From Alphaproteobacteria bacterium (lineage in GTDB: Bacteria; Pseudomonadota; Alphaproteobacteria; Caulobacterales; Maricaulaceae), in NCBI GenBank assembly GCA_024742735.1, contig JANSXV010000001.1, positions 496,001 to 560,000 of the forward strand: DNA of 64,000 bases. The letters run 5' to 3'. The translations under genes were made by a program, and so were the position numbers. Shown piece by piece: positions 45,782-55,330 of this stretch. Position 1 is the stretch's first letter. Every line of letters begins with the position of its first letter. Below the pieces are notes generated by a model that saw only the letters and a list, made by a program, of their open reading frames with translations, was not told the DNA's origin and ran no database searches.

Positions 45782-46189
45782 ATGAAACTCGACGCCGTGC
45801 GTGCACAAACCGCCGCCCGCCCCGACTTCGCCGGTGAGCGGATGCGCGTGCGCGTGAAGGGGCTGAAGCTGGAGGCCGAAGTCGGCGTATATGATTCCGA
45901 GCGCGGCCGCACCCAGCCCATCGTTGTCGATCTGGACGCCGACGTCGCCGCCGACGCCGCCCATCCCGGCGGCGCGCTCGGCGAAGCGGTGAACTACGCG
46001 GCGCTGGCAGAAACCGTGCGCCGCATCGCGGCCTCGCGCCACCATGACCTTCTGGAGGATCTGGCCCAGGCGATCGCCGATGCGATGTTCGCCGATGCAC
46101 GGATCACGCGCCTTTCGCTGTCCATCGACAAGACCACCGCACTCAACGACGCAGAGAGCGTCGGGGTCAGCCTGGAGCGCTGGCGCTAG
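45782..46189 (+). CDS. folB: Dihydroneopterin aldolase
   Basis: A 135-residue tunnelling-fold enzyme that splits dihydroneopterin to 6-hydroxymethyl-dihydropterin in folate synthesis. RVRVKGLKLEAEVGVYDSER is the conserved first strand, VNYAALAETVRRIA carries the active-site Tyr, LLEDLAQAIADAMF the pterin-recognition Glu, and LSIDKTTAL the Lys. The N-terminal 20 residues are an extension. It is divergent from an SDR of pteridine-reductase type, consistent with a shared pterin pathway. Confidence 0.88.
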   Translation: MKLDAVRAQTAARPDFAGERMRVRVKGLKLEAEVGVYDSERGRTQPIVVDLDADVAADAAHPGGALGEAVNYAALAETVRRIAASRHHDLLEDLAQAIADAMFADARITRLSLSIDKTTALNDAESVGVSLERWR

Positions 46190-46198
46190 GATCCAGCC

Positions 46199-46672
46199 TC
46201 AGCCGAACGTTTTGAGGATGCGCTGCTTCTGCCGGTTCCAGTCGCGCTCCTTCTTGGTCTCGCGCTTGTCGACGGTCTTCTTGCCCTTGGCCAGCGCGAT
46301 CTGAAGCTTCACCAGCCCGCGATCATTGAAGTACAGCCGCAACGGCACGACCGTGCGCCCGTCGCGCGCCACGGCGCCGAAGAGCTGGTTCACTTCCTTC
46401 TTGCGCAGCAGCAGCTTGCGGGGCCGGCGCGGTTCATGGTTGAACCGGTTGCCGTGGCTGAAGGGGGGGATGTCTGAATTGATCAGCCAGATCTCGCCCT
46501 TCTCCGGACTGACATAAGCCTCCGCGATATTGGCCTTGCCGTCGCGCAGGGACTTCACCTCGGTCCCCACCAGCTGCAGGCCGGCCTCGAAGGTGTCGCC
46601 CAGCTCATAGTCGAAGCGCGCCCTGCGATTAACCGCTACCAGGCCGTCGCCCTTTGACTTGTCCTTGCTCAT
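46199..46672 (-). CDS. smpB: SsrA-binding protein SmpB
   Basis: A 157-residue tmRNA partner in ribosome rescue. Core motifs: [47 protein letters not shown], and the basic C-terminal tail [17 protein letters not shown], which inserts into the decoding site. ATG 46672 is chosen because it begins the family-typical MSKDKSKG and overlaps the dapA stop (ATGA). The tmRNA gene itself is not in this window. Confidence 0.96.
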   Translation of the reverse strand: MSKDKSKGDGLVAVNRRARFDYELGDTFEAGLQLVGTEVKSLRDGKANIAEAYVSPEKGEIWLINSDIPPFSHGNRFNHEPRRPRKLLLRKKEVNQLFGAVARDGRTVVPLRLYFNDRGLVKLQIALAKGKKTVDKRETKKERDWNRQKQRILKTFG

Positions 46673-47541
46673 AACAGACCGCACCCCTGCATGGCGGCGC
46701 GGACCTGCGTCTTGACCGGTTCGGGACACTCAACCAGCGGCAGGCGCAGCTCGGCTTCGCACAGGCCCAGCAGAGACAGCGCATACTTCGACGCCGCCGG
46801 GCTCGGCGCTGCGAACAGGGCCTCGTGCAGCGGCTGCAGCCTGTCGTTCAGCGCGCGGGCGTCATCCCAGCGCCCTTCCAGGCAGGCGGTCTGGAACTGG
46901 GCGCAGAGCGCGGGCGCGACGTTGGAGGTCACGGAAATCGCGCCATGGCCGCCATGGGCGTTATATCCCAGCGCGCTGGCGTCCTCACCGGAGAACTGGA
47001 TGAAGTCCTCCCCACAGGCCAGGCGCTGCCGGGTGACGCGGGCGATATCGCCGGTCGCATCCTTCACGCCGATGATGTTGGGATGAGCGGCCAGGCGCGC
47101 CATGGTGGCCACCGAGATGTCGACGATGGACCGGCCCGGAATATTGTAGACGAAGATGGGCAGCTCGACCGCGTTCGCGACCGCCTCGAAATGGGCGATG
47201 ATCCCATCCTGGGACGGCTTGTTGTAATACGGCGCGACCACAAGGCCGGCGTCTGCGCCGACGGTCTTGGCGTGACGCTGCAGCTCGATCGTGGAGGCCG
47301 TGTCGTTGGTGCCGGTCCCGGCGATGACCGGAACCCGGCCGGCGCTGACTTCGATGCACATCTCGACGACGCGCAAGCGCTCCTCGCGCGTCAACGTGGG
47401 GTTCTCGCCGGTCGTGCCGACGGGCACCAGGCCATGCGTCCCGGCCTTGATCTGATGCTCGATCAGATTGGCGAACGCCGCCTCGTCCACGGCGCCGTTC
47501 TTGAATGGCGTGACCAGAGCTGTGAGGGAACCGCGAAACAT
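46669..47541 (-). CDS. dapA: 4-Hydroxy-tetrahydrodipicolinate synthase
   Basis: A 290-residue TIM-barrel lyase that condenses pyruvate and aspartate semialdehyde in the lysine/meso-DAP pathway. GTTGENPTL (residues 43-51), Tyr132 in VYNIPGRS and the Schiff-base Lys160 in [10 protein letters not shown] are all present. ATG 47541 ([13 protein letters not shown]) is the family start; longer in-frame starts upstream collide with the transglycosylase gene on the other strand. It is followed directly by smpB, a common alphaproteobacterial order. Confidence 0.96.
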   Translation of the reverse strand: MFRGSLTALVTPFKNGAVDEAAFANLIEHQIKAGTHGLVPVGTTGENPTLTREERLRVVEMCIEVSAGRVPVIAGTGTNDTASTIELQRHAKTVGADAGLVVAPYYNKPSQDGIIAHFEAVANAVELPIFVYNIPGRSIVDISVATMARLAAHPNIIGVKDATGDIARVTRQRLACGEDFIQFSGEDASALGYNAHGGHGAISVTSNVAPALCAQFQTACLEGRWDDARALNDRLQPLHEALFAAPSPAASKYALSLLGLCEAELRLPLVECPEPVKTQVRAAMQGCGLL

Positions 47542-47680
47542 GAGCGTGTCCAGAGGTGTGCTGCAAAGGGCGCGGACCATACGCGCGGCTTGGGCGCCCG
47601 CCAAGAGCCGCATGGCGTCATTGCCAGCGCGTTCACCGTGTTCCACAGTCCAGTCCCAAGGGGCTGGGCCAGCTGGAGGC

Positions 47681-49873
47681 ATGACCATCGTGAAGCGTCT
47701 CGGCATCACCCTGACCGCGGCTCTCGCCGCTGTGATCGGCGCATCCGCTCACGCTCAGGCGCCATCGCCGCGGTTGAAGCCGGCAGTGCCCAATCACTCA
47801 GAAATTCTCAGCGACAGCGATTTTTTCGCCTTCCGCCAAGCCATGCGCGCCGCCGATGACGATGACTGGTCAGAGGTGCGCGATCTGATGATCGAGATCG
47901 AGCATCCCGTCGCCGACCAGATCCTGCTCTGGCGGCTCGCGGTCAGCGATGCGCGCGCACCCTTCTCCGACCTGGACCGGGCTCTCGACGAGCTTCAGGG
48001 CTGGCCGCGCGAGTGGTCGATCCGCCGCGAAGCGGAGTGGAAGATCGAGGACTCCGGTCTCAGCGCCGCGTTGATCGTGGACTGGTTCGAGGACCGCACG
48101 CCGATCACCGGGGAAGGCCGCGTCGCCTTGGGCGCAGCGCTTCTGGAGCTGGGCCGTATCGAAGAAGGCGAGGAGCAGATCCGAACCGCCTGGCGCGAAC
48201 AGACCATGCGCCTGTCTTTCCAGAGTGAAGTCTACCAGGCCCATGGCGATCTGTTCACGCGCGAAGACCATGCCGCCCGCACCGACTTCCTGCTCTGGTC
48301 CGGCCAGCGCACGGCGGCGAGCCGTGTAATGCCGTTGCTGTCTGACGGAGAACGGCGGCTGGCCGAGGCGCGCCTGCGCCTGGCCGCCCGAAGCGCGGGC
48401 GTGGACCGGGCGGTGGACGCGGTTCCGGCGAGCCTGCAGGCTCACCCAGGCCTGGTGTATGAACGCGCCCGCTGGCGGCGCCGGTCGGGCATGGACGCCG
48501 CCGCCCTGCCCCTGCTTCTGGAACTGCCGGACAGCTATGAGAACACCGGCGCGCTTGAGGCCATGTGGACCGAGCGCAAGCTGATGATCCTGGACCTTGT
48601 CCGGGACGGAGAGTTCCAGACCGCTTATCGCCTGGCCGCCGATAACGGGATGAGTTCGGGCGTGGAATTCGCTGATGCGGAGTTCCTGGCCGGCTGGCTC
48701 GCCCTGACCCGGCTCGAGGAACCTGGCGCGGCCCTCGAGCACTTCATCCGCCTCGAAGAAGGCGTGCGCACCGCGGTCTCGACCGCGCGCGCCCTGTATT
48801 GGCAGGGCCGTGCGGCCGAAGCGGCGGGCGAGCTGGAGCTGGCGCGCGAGCGGTTCATGGCGGCCGCAGAATACCCCACCGTCTATTACGGCCAGCTGGC
48901 GATCCTGGCGCTTGGGCCCGATGCGGCCCAACTGGATCTGCCGCCGGATCCTGTGCCCAGCGAGGCCGAACGCGCGGCATTCAATGCCCGTGAGGAGATT
49001 CAGGCTATCCGCCTGCTCGCCGAGATGAATTCGGACTATCTGTTCCGGGTCTTCATCTATCACTACGACGACGAGATGGCCTCGCCGCTCGATCAGGCCA
49101 TGCTCGCCGACCTCGCGCTTGGATACCTGCGCCTTCGCCAGGCGGTGCGGGCGGCCAAGGCCGGACGCCTGCAGGGCATGATCCTGGCTGAACGCGCCTA
49201 TCCCATGATCGACCTGCCCGAGAACGCCCCGTACTTTCCCGAAGCTGCGCTGACCCTGTCGGTGATCCGCCAGGAAACCGAGTTCGACACGCGCGCAGTC
49301 AGCAGCGCCGGGGCGCGCGGGCTGATGCAGATGATGCCGCATGTGGCCCGCGCCACCGCCGCCCAGCTCGACCTGCCTTATGACTTCCAGTGGCTGACCG
49401 ATGATCCGGACTACAATCTGACCCTCGGCATGGCGCACCTGGAAGAAGTGGTCGACCAGTATGACGGTGCGCTGGTCATGGCGCTGGCCGCCTATAATGC
49501 GGGCGGCCACCGCGTGCGCCGCTGGGTGGAGAATTATGGCGATCCGCGCACCGGCGTGATCGACCCCATCGACTGGGTGGAGAGCATTCCGTTCTCGGAA
49601 ACCCGCAACTACGTCCAGCGCGTGGTTGAAAACCTTCAGGTCTATAGGGCGCGCCAGTCAGAGGGCGGCCCCTCACCTCTTCTGATCGAGAATGACCTCG
49701 TCGGCGTGCGCTTCGCACAGGATCTGCCCGCCCTTCCGTCGGACTTCGTGGATGCCGTGATCGAGGCCGAGCGCCTGGCGGCGGAGGCGGCTGCGGTTGA
49801 GCAAGCCGCCGAAACAGAGGCTGACAGCGCGCCAGAACCCCTGCCGGACGAAGAACCTGAGAGCGAGCGCTAG
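47681..49873 (+). CDS. Soluble lytic murein transglycosylase
   Basis: A 730-residue periplasmic enzyme that cleaves peptidoglycan to 1,6-anhydro-muropeptides. Signal peptide ([15 protein letters not shown]), a long alpha-superhelical U domain (about 30-500), then the SLT catalytic domain: [24 protein letters not shown] with catalytic Glu532, and [14 protein letters not shown]. The C-terminal 40 residues are acidic and low-complexity ([16 protein letters not shown]). CTGGAGG directly before the ATG supports this start. Divergent from dapA-smpB. Confidence 0.93.
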   Translation: MTIVKRLGITLTAALAAVIGASAHAQAPSPRLKPAVPNHSEILSDSDFFAFRQAMRAADDDDWSEVRDLMIEIEHPVADQILLWRLAVSDARAPFSDLDRALDELQGWPREWSIRREAEWKIEDSGLSAALIVDWFEDRTPITGEGRVALGAALLELGRIEEGEEQIRTAWREQTMRLSFQSEVYQAHGDLFTREDHAARTDFLLWSGQRTAASRVMPLLSDGERRLAEARLRLAARSAGVDRAVDAVPASLQAHPGLVYERARWRRRSGMDAAALPLLLELPDSYENTGALEAMWTERKLMILDLVRDGEFQTAYRLAADNGMSSGVEFADAEFLAGWLALTRLEEPGAALEHFIRLEEGVRTAVSTARALYWQGRAAEAAGELELARERFMAAAEYPTVYYGQLAILALGPDAAQLDLPPDPVPSEAERAAFNAREEIQAIRLLAEMNSDYLFRVFIYHYDDEMASPLDQAMLADLALGYLRLRQAVRAAKAGRLQGMILAERAYPMIDLPENAPYFPEAALTLSVIRQETEFDTRAVSSAGARGLMQMMPHVARATAAQLDLPYDFQWLTDDPDYNLTLGMAHLEEVVDQYDGALVMALAAYNAGGHRVRRWVENYGDPRTGVIDPIDWVESIPFSETRNYVQRVVENLQVYRARQSEGGPSPLLIENDLVGVRFAQDLPALPSDFVDAVIEAERLAAEAAAVEQAAETEADSAPEPLPDEEPESER

Positions 49874-50865
49874 GCGCCGATCGCTCGGGCGAACACGCCC
49901 GGATCGACATTCCCGCCGGTCAGCACGATGACGGTCACGCCGCTGGCGGCCGGTTCCACGCGGCCGCTGAGCACCGCCGCCAGAGCAGCTGCGCCGCCGG
50001 GTTCCACGACGATTTTCAAATGCTCGAACGCGAAGCGTACGGCGTCCATGGCCTCGTCATCACTGACTACGCCGACACCGGATAGCCGCCGCTTGTTGAT
50101 GGCGAAGGTGAGCTCGCCCGGCGCCGGCGAAAGCAGCGCATCACAGACCGAGCCGCCCTTGCGCTCATTGGTTTCCAGCTCGCCAGAAGCGAGCGAGCGG
50201 GCATGATCGTCAAAGCCTTCAGGCTCCGCGCCGAAGGTTTCAGTTTCGGGTGACAGCGCTTCGGCCGCAAGATTGATCCCGCCGATCAGCCCGCCGCCCC
50301 CGACGCAGCAAACGAGCCGCCCCGCCTTGAGCCCGCGCCCGGACAGCTCCTGGAACACCTCAAGCCCGCACGTGCCCTGCCCGGCGATGATGTGAGGGTG
50401 GTCGAAGGATGGAATCAGCGTGCGGCCGCTTTCCTCGCAGAGCTGCCAGGCGAGCGCTTCGCGGCTTTCGGTTTCCCGGTCATAGAGCTTCAGTTCGGCG
50501 CCGCGGGCGATGACGCCGGCCTTTTTGATCTCGGGCGCATCGCTGGGCATCACGATGGTCGCAGGGATGTCGAGCAGCTTTGCGGCCTCGGCGACGCCCT
50601 GGGCGTGATTGCCGGAGGAGAACGCGACGACGCCGCGTCGGCGCGCCTCATCCCCCAGCCGCGACAGGGCGTTATAGGCGCCGCGAAACTTGAACGACCC
50701 GGTGCGCTGGAGCGGCTCGGCCTTCAGCAGAACCTGCGCGCCGATGCGCGCGTCCAATGTGGGACTGGAGATCAACGGCGTGCGCACCGCCAGACCGTCA
50801 AGGCGATCGGCGGCGGACAGGACGTCATCAAAGGTGGGCGCGTCTGCGGCGGTGAAGAGGCTCAT
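49870..50865 (-). CDS. Threonine/serine dehydratase (PLP fold type II)
   Basis: A 331-residue PLP enzyme. The Schiff-base Lys59 is in TGSFKFRGAYNAL, the phosphate-binding loop in CVGGGGLIGG, and FSSGNHAQGVAEAA is the substrate loop. There is no C-terminal ACT regulatory domain, so it resembles catabolic threonine ammonia-lyase or a serine racemase-like enzyme rather than biosynthetic IlvA. ATG 50865 is preferred over one five codons upstream. It lies tail to tail with the transglycosylase gene. With tdh and kbl in the same region it hints at threonine turnover. Confidence 0.85.
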   Translation of the reverse strand: MSLFTAADAPTFDDVLSAADRLDGLAVRTPLISSPTLDARIGAQVLLKAEPLQRTGSFKFRGAYNALSRLGDEARRRGVVAFSSGNHAQGVAEAAKLLDIPATIVMPSDAPEIKKAGVIARGAELKLYDRETESREALAWQLCEESGRTLIPSFDHPHIIAGQGTCGLEVFQELSGRGLKAGRLVCCVGGGGLIGGINLAAEALSPETETFGAEPEGFDDHARSLASGELETNERKGGSVCDALLSPAPGELTFAINKRRLSGVGVVSDDEAMDAVRFAFEHLKIVVEPGGAAALAAVLSGRVEPAASGVTVIVLTGGNVDPGVFARAIGA

Positions 50866-50923
50866 GAATGGTATCCACAAGGATTTTGGCGGTTTTTCAA
50901 GCGCGATTTTCGCCGCTGCGGGA

Positions 50924-50952
50924 TTGCGAAACCGGCCGCAGCCGCGTTTGAT
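50924..50952 (+). promoter_or_regulatory. Candidate promoter of the acyl-CoA ligase gene
   Basis: TTGCGA (50924-50929), 17-base spacer, TTTGAT (50947-50952), 70 bases before the ATG. Four of six bases match in each box. Confidence 0.35.
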
Positions 50953-51022
50953 GCGCGCTGAATTTCACGCTGGCGAGCGCTGCGGAACGACGGCGCCGTC
51001 CGGCCTTGAGGGAGGAAAGCCT

Positions 51023-52690
51023 ATGCTGCGCGGTCAGATGATGGACCGTCCGCTGATGATTGCGGACCTGTTGCGCCATGCCGCCTTGAACCACGGTAAG
51101 CAGGAGATCGTCTCCCGCCTGCCCGACACCGGTGAACTCCACCGCTATGGCTGGGCGGACTGTCATGCCCGCTCGCAGCGCCTCGCCAACGCGCTGACCG
51201 GCCCGCTGAAGATCAAGCCGGGCGACCGGGTGACCACCATCGCCTGGAACACGCACCGGCACATGGAGCTGTACTATGCGGTGTCAGGCGTCGGCGCCGT
51301 CATCCACACGGCGAACCCGCGCCTCGATCCGATGCAGATCGTGTGGATCATCAACCACGCCAAGTCCAAGGCCGTCTTCTACGACGTGACCTTCGCCCCG
51401 CTGGTCGACGCGATCGCCAAGCACTGCAAGACCGTGAAGAACTGGGTCGCCATGACCGGCGAAGCGACCAAGCCGGACATCAAGACCAAGCAAAGCGTCT
51501 ATGAGACGCTGCTGTCGAACGCGGGCGAGCATTATGACTGGCCGGAGTTCGACGAGAACTCCGCCGCCGGGCTTTGCTACACCTCCGGCACGACCGGCGA
51601 GCCCAAAGGCGCGCTCTATTCCCACCGCTCCACCGTGCTGCACGCCATGATGTCGGCGACTGCTGACGCCGTCGGCGTGGGCGCGGACGGCATCATCATG
51701 CCGGTGGTTCCCATGTTCCACGTCAACGCCTGGGGCGTGCCCTACGCGGCGGCGCTGGCCGGATCCAAGCTGGTCATGCCGGGCGCCCAGCTGGACGGCA
51801 AATCCATTCAGGAGCTGGTCGAAGGCGAGAAGGTCAATCTCGTGCTCGGCGTCCCGACGGTCTGGCTGGGGCTGCTCCAGTATCTGCGCGAGAGCGGCAA
51901 ACGCATCGACACGGTCCACAAGGTGCTCATGGGCGGTTCGGCGATGCCGGAATCGCTGCTGCGCGCCTATCAGGACGAGTACGGCGTGGAGATGCAGCAA
52001 GGCTGGGGCATGACCGAGATGAGCCCGCTGGGCACGGTCGGCAAGCTGCTGCCCAAGCACGAGGACCTCTCCGGCGACGAGAAGGTCAAGATCAAGCTCA
52101 AACAGGGCCGGCTCCTGTTCGGCGTGGACATGCGCGCCGTCGACGATGACGGCAATGTCCTGCCCCGCGACGGCCAGTCAGCCGGCCACATCCATGTGCG
52201 CGGCCCCTGGATCATCTCCAGCTATTATCGCGGCGCCGGGCCGGAGAGCTTCACCGATGACGGCTGGTTCCGCACCGGCGATGTCGGCCATATCGATGAA
52301 GACGGCTACATGACCATCACTGACCGGTCCAAGGACGTGATCAAGTCCGGCGGGGAATGGATCAGCTCCATCGATCTGGAGAACGCCGCCATGGGCCACC
52401 CGGATGTGGCCATGGCCGCGGCCTTCGGTCACCCGCACCCCAAATGGCAGGAGCGTCCTTTGCTGGTCGTTCAGCCCAAGCCCAACACCAATCCCACGGC
52501 GGATTCGATCCGCGAGTATCTCGCCGGTCAGGTGCCGAAATGGTGGCTGCCCGACGGAATCGAGTTCATCGACGAGATGCCCCTGGGCGCCACGGGCAAG
52601 ATCCTGAAGACCAAGCTGCGCGAGATCTACAAGGACTACAAATTCCCCGACGCCGACTATGAAGGCGGGGCCATGCCCACCAAGGGCTGA
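51023..52690 (+). CDS. Acyl-CoA ligase (AMP-forming), DmdB/FadD-like
   Basis: A 555-residue ANL-superfamily enzyme that activates a carboxylic acid to its CoA thioester through an acyl-AMP. Motifs: [20 protein letters not shown] (ATP-binding), [27 protein letters not shown], and [14 protein letters not shown] with the C-terminal catalytic Lys. The N-terminus ([19 protein letters not shown]) resembles the 3-methylmercaptopropionyl-CoA ligase/medium-chain group, so the substrate may be a short or medium acid rather than long-chain. GGGAGG before the ATG fixes the start; longer in-frame starts are antisense to the dehydratase. A terminator follows. Confidence 0.88.
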   Translation: MLRGQMMDRPLMIADLLRHAALNHGKQEIVSRLPDTGELHRYGWADCHARSQRLANALTGPLKIKPGDRVTTIAWNTHRHMELYYAVSGVGAVIHTANPRLDPMQIVWIINHAKSKAVFYDVTFAPLVDAIAKHCKTVKNWVAMTGEATKPDIKTKQSVYETLLSNAGEHYDWPEFDENSAAGLCYTSGTTGEPKGALYSHRSTVLHAMMSATADAVGVGADGIIMPVVPMFHVNAWGVPYAAALAGSKLVMPGAQLDGKSIQELVEGEKVNLVLGVPTVWLGLLQYLRESGKRIDTVHKVLMGGSAMPESLLRAYQDEYGVEMQQGWGMTEMSPLGTVGKLLPKHEDLSGDEKVKIKLKQGRLLFGVDMRAVDDDGNVLPRDGQSAGHIHVRGPWIISSYYRGAGPESFTDDGWFRTGDVGHIDEDGYMTITDRSKDVIKSGGEWISSIDLENAAMGHPDVAMAAAFGHPHPKWQERPLLVVQPKPNTNPTADSIREYLAGQVPKWWLPDGIEFIDEMPLGATGKILKTKLREIYKDYKFPDADYEGGAMPTKG

Positions 52691-52710
52691 CCTTCCGCAA
52701 TTACCTGACA

Positions 52711-52743
52711 GAAGCCCCGGCGCTTGCGCCGGGGCTTCTTGTT
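52711..52743 (+). terminator. Rho-independent terminator
   Basis: GAAGCCCCGGCG (52711-52722), loop CTTG, CGCCGGGGCTTC (52727-52738), then TTGTT. It ends the acyl-CoA ligase transcript. Confidence 0.85.
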
Positions 52744-52765
52744 GCGTGCATTACAAGCCTGTCAC

Positions 52766-52794
52766 TTGAACCGCGAGCCGACGTTCTCCATATT
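52766..52794 (+). promoter_or_regulatory. Promoter of the Imm-like gene
   Basis: TTGAAC (52766-52771), 17-base spacer, CATATT (52789-52794). The start site would fall near 52801, in the loop of the palindrome that follows. Confidence 0.5.
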
Positions 52795-52810
52795 TATCGA
52801 AAGTCGATAA
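52794..52810. promoter_or_regulatory. Palindromic operator TTATCGA-AAG-TCGATAA
   Basis: Perfect 7-bp arms with a 3-base spacer, beginning in the -10 box and ending in the ribosome site (AAGGAG, 52809-52814) of the next gene. Placement is ideal for a repressor, or for a small hairpin acting on translation. No regulator is encoded next to it. Confidence 0.55.
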
Positions 52811-52822
52811 AGGAGACGTGAC

Positions 52823-53005
52823 GTGGAAATCCTGGTCCTGGCCGCCCTGGTCTATTTCCTGCCCACAGTGATCGCGCTGGCGCGCGGCCATCACAATGGT
52901 TTCGCCATTTTCCTGACGAACCTGCTGCTGGGCTGGACGATGATCGGCTGGCTCATCGCCCTGATCTGGTCGGTGACGGCCGTGGCGCGCCGCGTCAGCG
53001 CCTAG
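52823..53005 (+). CDS. Small membrane protein of the superinfection-immunity (Imm) family
   Basis: A 60-residue protein with two transmembrane segments: ILVLAALVYFLPTVIALARG and IFLTNLLLGWTMIGWLIALIW. The YFLPTVIALARGHHN and NLLLGWTMIGW motifs match the Imm_superinfect family, named after phage T4 Imm, though most chromosomal members have no tested role. The start is GTG with AAGGAG at a normal distance. It is a single gene under a promoter overlapped by a palindrome, and overlaps the SRPBCC gene tail to tail. Not flanked by phage genes. Confidence 0.8.
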   Translation: MEILVLAALVYFLPTVIALARGHHNGFAIFLTNLLLGWTMIGWLIALIWSVTAVARRVSA

Positions 53006-53448
53006 ACTTCCCCTCGAAGCCTCAAACGGTCGGCGTGGCGGCGCGTATACATGCGCTTCGCCATGCCCGCGTAGAAGCCAGTGAGCCATCCGGCATCGAT
53101 TTCCAGGGCGTCACGGTGCACGCACCCGCCCTCAACGTGCGGTGTCACCGTGATGGTGTGACGCCAGCTCTTCACCGCGCCGCCGGACTCAAAGCTGCGC
53201 AAGATTCGGCGCCCATCGTCTCGCTCCAGCACCTCAATGCGCCAGCGTCCGATGGGCAGCCAGCCCATGAGCTTGATCTTCACCTCGAACACCTGACCCG
53301 GCTGCGCCTCGCCGGACGGCAGACCGTCATACGAGGCCTGCCCCTCCATCGCCTCGCTCAGCTCGTCATAGCGCACGATCGCGGCGAAGTGACGGTCCGG
53401 GTCCCAGGCATAGGCCTGCTCAATGATGAATGTCGCCGGCTCGCCCAT
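53002..53448 (-). CDS. SRPBCC-like protein of unknown function
   Basis: A 148-residue soluble protein with the strand-rich pattern of START/SRPBCC domains: FIIEQAYAWDPDRHFAAIVRYDEL, FEVKIKLMGWLPIGRWRIEVLERD, SWRHTITVTPHVEGGCVHRD and a long final helix (WLTGFYAGMAKRMYTRRH). Such domains bind hydrophobic ligands. ATG 53448 shares its A with the nitroreductase stop (TGATG), so they form an operon. I cannot name a ligand, and the family call is tentative. Confidence 0.7.
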   Translation of the reverse strand: MGEPATFIIEQAYAWDPDRHFAAIVRYDELSEAMEGQASYDGLPSGEAQPGQVFEVKIKLMGWLPIGRWRIEVLERDDGRRILRSFESGGAVKSWRHTITVTPHVEGGCVHRDALEIDAGWLTGFYAGMAKRMYTRRHADRLRLRGEV

Positions 53449-54119
53449 CACCGAAAATCGCTAATCCTGTCCAGCGGCTTCTTCTCGGCGGCGTGGGCGG
53501 GATAGGTCGCACCGTCAGCCGGGTAGCCGGTCACGATCAGCATGACCGGCTTCTCATCGGAGGGCCGCTCGCAGATCTCGGTCAGGAAGCTCATGGGGTT
53601 GGGCGTGTGGGTCAGGGTGGCGAGCCCGGCCTGGTGCAGGCTGGCGATCAGCAGGCCGCAGGCGATGCCGACGCTTTCCGAGACATAGTAATTCTTCTTC
53701 CGGTCGCCCGGGTTCGGCCCGCCGCGGCGCTGGGCGAACACCGCGATGATCCAGGGCGCGGTCTCCAGGAACGGCTTGTTCGCGTCGGTGCCCAGCGGGG
53801 CCAGCGCGTCGAGCCATTCCTCGCCCGCCTTGCCGGCGTAGAAAGCGCGCTCCTCAGCTTCAGCCGCCTCGCGCAGCCGCGTGCGCAACGGCCCCTGCCC
53901 CAGCACGGAAAACCACCAGGGCTGATGGTTCGCGCCATTGGGCGCCGTGCCCGCCGTCAGGATCGCCGTTTCGATGATCTCGCGTGGCACGGCCCGATCA
54001 GAGAAATCCCGGATCGTGCGCCGCGCCTTCATCGCCTCGTAAAAGGCGAGCGCCCGGGCGCGCATTTCGGGCTCGGGGAGTTCAGTGAAGTAGAGAGGGA
54101 GCGTGTCGTGCCCGCTCAC
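53448..54119 (-). CDS. Nitroreductase-family FMN oxidoreductase
   Basis: A 223-residue FMN-binding oxidoreductase. It opens the domain with RRTIRDFSDRAVPREIIE (FMN phosphate site), has TAGTAPNGANHQPWWFSV, and ESVGIACGLLIASLHQAGLATLTHTPNP before the closing EKPVMLIVTGYPADGA. It resembles the BluB/iodotyrosine-deiodinase-like branch in the PNGANHQPW motif, but the substrate is open. It is one base after tdh and overlaps the SRPBCC gene, so tdh, this gene and the SRPBCC gene form one operon. Confidence 0.85.
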   Translation of the reverse strand: MSGHDTLPLYFTELPEPEMRARALAFYEAMKARRTIRDFSDRAVPREIIETAILTAGTAPNGANHQPWWFSVLGQGPLRTRLREAAEAEERAFYAGKAGEEWLDALAPLGTDANKPFLETAPWIIAVFAQRRGGPNPGDRKKNYYVSESVGIACGLLIASLHQAGLATLTHTPNPMSFLTEICERPSDEKPVMLIVTGYPADGATYPAHAAEKKPLDRISDFR

Positions 54120-54120
54120 C

Positions 54121-55155
54121 TCACACCTCCCGCCAGTCCAGGATCACCTTGCCGGCCTTGCCTGAGCGCATGGCGTCGAAGCCGGTCTGGAATTCCTTGG
54201 CCGGAAGGCGGTGGGTGATGAGCTTCGACACGTCGAGGCCGGACTGCAGCATCGCCAGCATCTTGTGCCAGGTCTCGAACATCTGGCGGCCATAGATCCC
54301 CTTGAAGGTGATGCCGCGCATGATCAGCGAGCCCATGTCCAGATTGAAGGGCTTGGCCGGCAGGCCGAGCATGGCGATTTTTCCGCCCATGACCAGATGC
54401 TCGACCATCTGGTTGAAGGCCGGTTCCGCGCCGGACATCTCCAGTCCCACATCAAAGCCCTCGCGCATGCCCAGACGGTTCATCACCTCACGCAGGTTTT
54501 CCTGCACCGTGTTGACCGGCACGGCGGTGGGGCAGACCTGCACCAGCAGCTTCAGGCGGTCCGGGTTGATGTCGGTGACCACCACATGGCGCGCCCCGCA
54601 ATGGCGCGCCACGGCGGCGGCCATGATGCCGATCGGTCCCGCGCCGGTGATCAGCACGTCCTCGCCCACCAGATCGTAGGCGGTCGCGGTGTGCACGGCA
54701 TTGCCCAGGGGATCGAGGAAGGCGGCCTGCTCCATCTCCACATCATCGGGCAGCGGCACCACGTTGAAGGCGGGGATGCGCAGATATTCGGCGAAGGCGC
54801 CAGGCATGTTCACCCCGATGCCCTTGGTGTCGGGGTCCAGATGGAAGCGCCCCGCACGGACCGCGCGGGACTTCTCGCCCACCACATGGCCTTCGCCGGA
54901 GACGCGCTGGCCGGGCTTCACGCGGGTCACGTCCGAGCCGACGGCCTCCACGACGCCGCCAAATTCATGGCCGACGACCATGGGCGTCGGCACGTTCTTC
55001 TGCGCCCAGTCATCCCAGTTGTAGATGTGCACGTCGGTGCCGCAGATGGCGGTCATGTGCACGCGGATCAGGACATCGTCCGGGCCGATCTCCGGCTTCG
55101 GGACGTCCTGCATCCACAGGCCTTCCTTGGCTTCGGCTTTGACGAGGGCTTTCAT
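54121..55155 (-). CDS. tdh: L-threonine 3-dehydrogenase lacking the structural zinc site
   Basis: A 344-residue MDR-family enzyme that oxidises threonine to 2-amino-3-oxobutyrate. Catalytic zinc ligands are present: Cys38 in [13 protein letters not shown], His63-Glu64 in VVGHEFGG. The Rossmann motif is [12 protein letters not shown]. The four cysteines of the structural zinc lobe (E. coli positions 93, 96, 99, 107) are replaced by Gly, Ser, Val and Asp in the segment [20 protein letters not shown], so only the catalytic zinc is expected. Its product is the substrate of Kbl, encoded 1.4 kb upstream on the same strand. Confidence 0.92.
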   Translation of the reverse strand: MKALVKAEAKEGLWMQDVPKPEIGPDDVLIRVHMTAICGTDVHIYNWDDWAQKNVPTPMVVGHEFGGVVEAVGSDVTRVKPGQRVSGEGHVVGEKSRAVRAGRFHLDPDTKGIGVNMPGAFAEYLRIPAFNVVPLPDDVEMEQAAFLDPLGNAVHTATAYDLVGEDVLITGAGPIGIMAAAVARHCGARHVVVTDINPDRLKLLVQVCPTAVPVNTVQENLREVMNRLGMREGFDVGLEMSGAEPAFNQMVEHLVMGGKIAMLGLPAKPFNLDMGSLIMRGITFKGIYGRQMFETWHKMLAMLQSGLDVSKLITHRLPAKEFQTGFDAMRSGKAGKVILDWREV

Positions 55156-55330
55156 GACGGCGGCTCCATGGCGGCGCGGATAACACCCCTATTGATCATG
55201 TCCGCGGGCCGCAGAGAAGGCCCTTCCCTCAGCGACCCGAGGGGTTCCTCGCCGACGGCTCAGTCAAAGATGGCATGAACCAGCCGGGCCGAAACGCCCA
55301 CCCCCACTGCCCCGTTCGCCGCCCCAGGGG

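Noticed and set aside
55156-55330. Gene-free stretch between tdh and the CPBP gene, checked for a small RNA or terminator
   Set aside because: Several short GC-rich inverted repeats but no stem with a T-run and no promoter that I could support.
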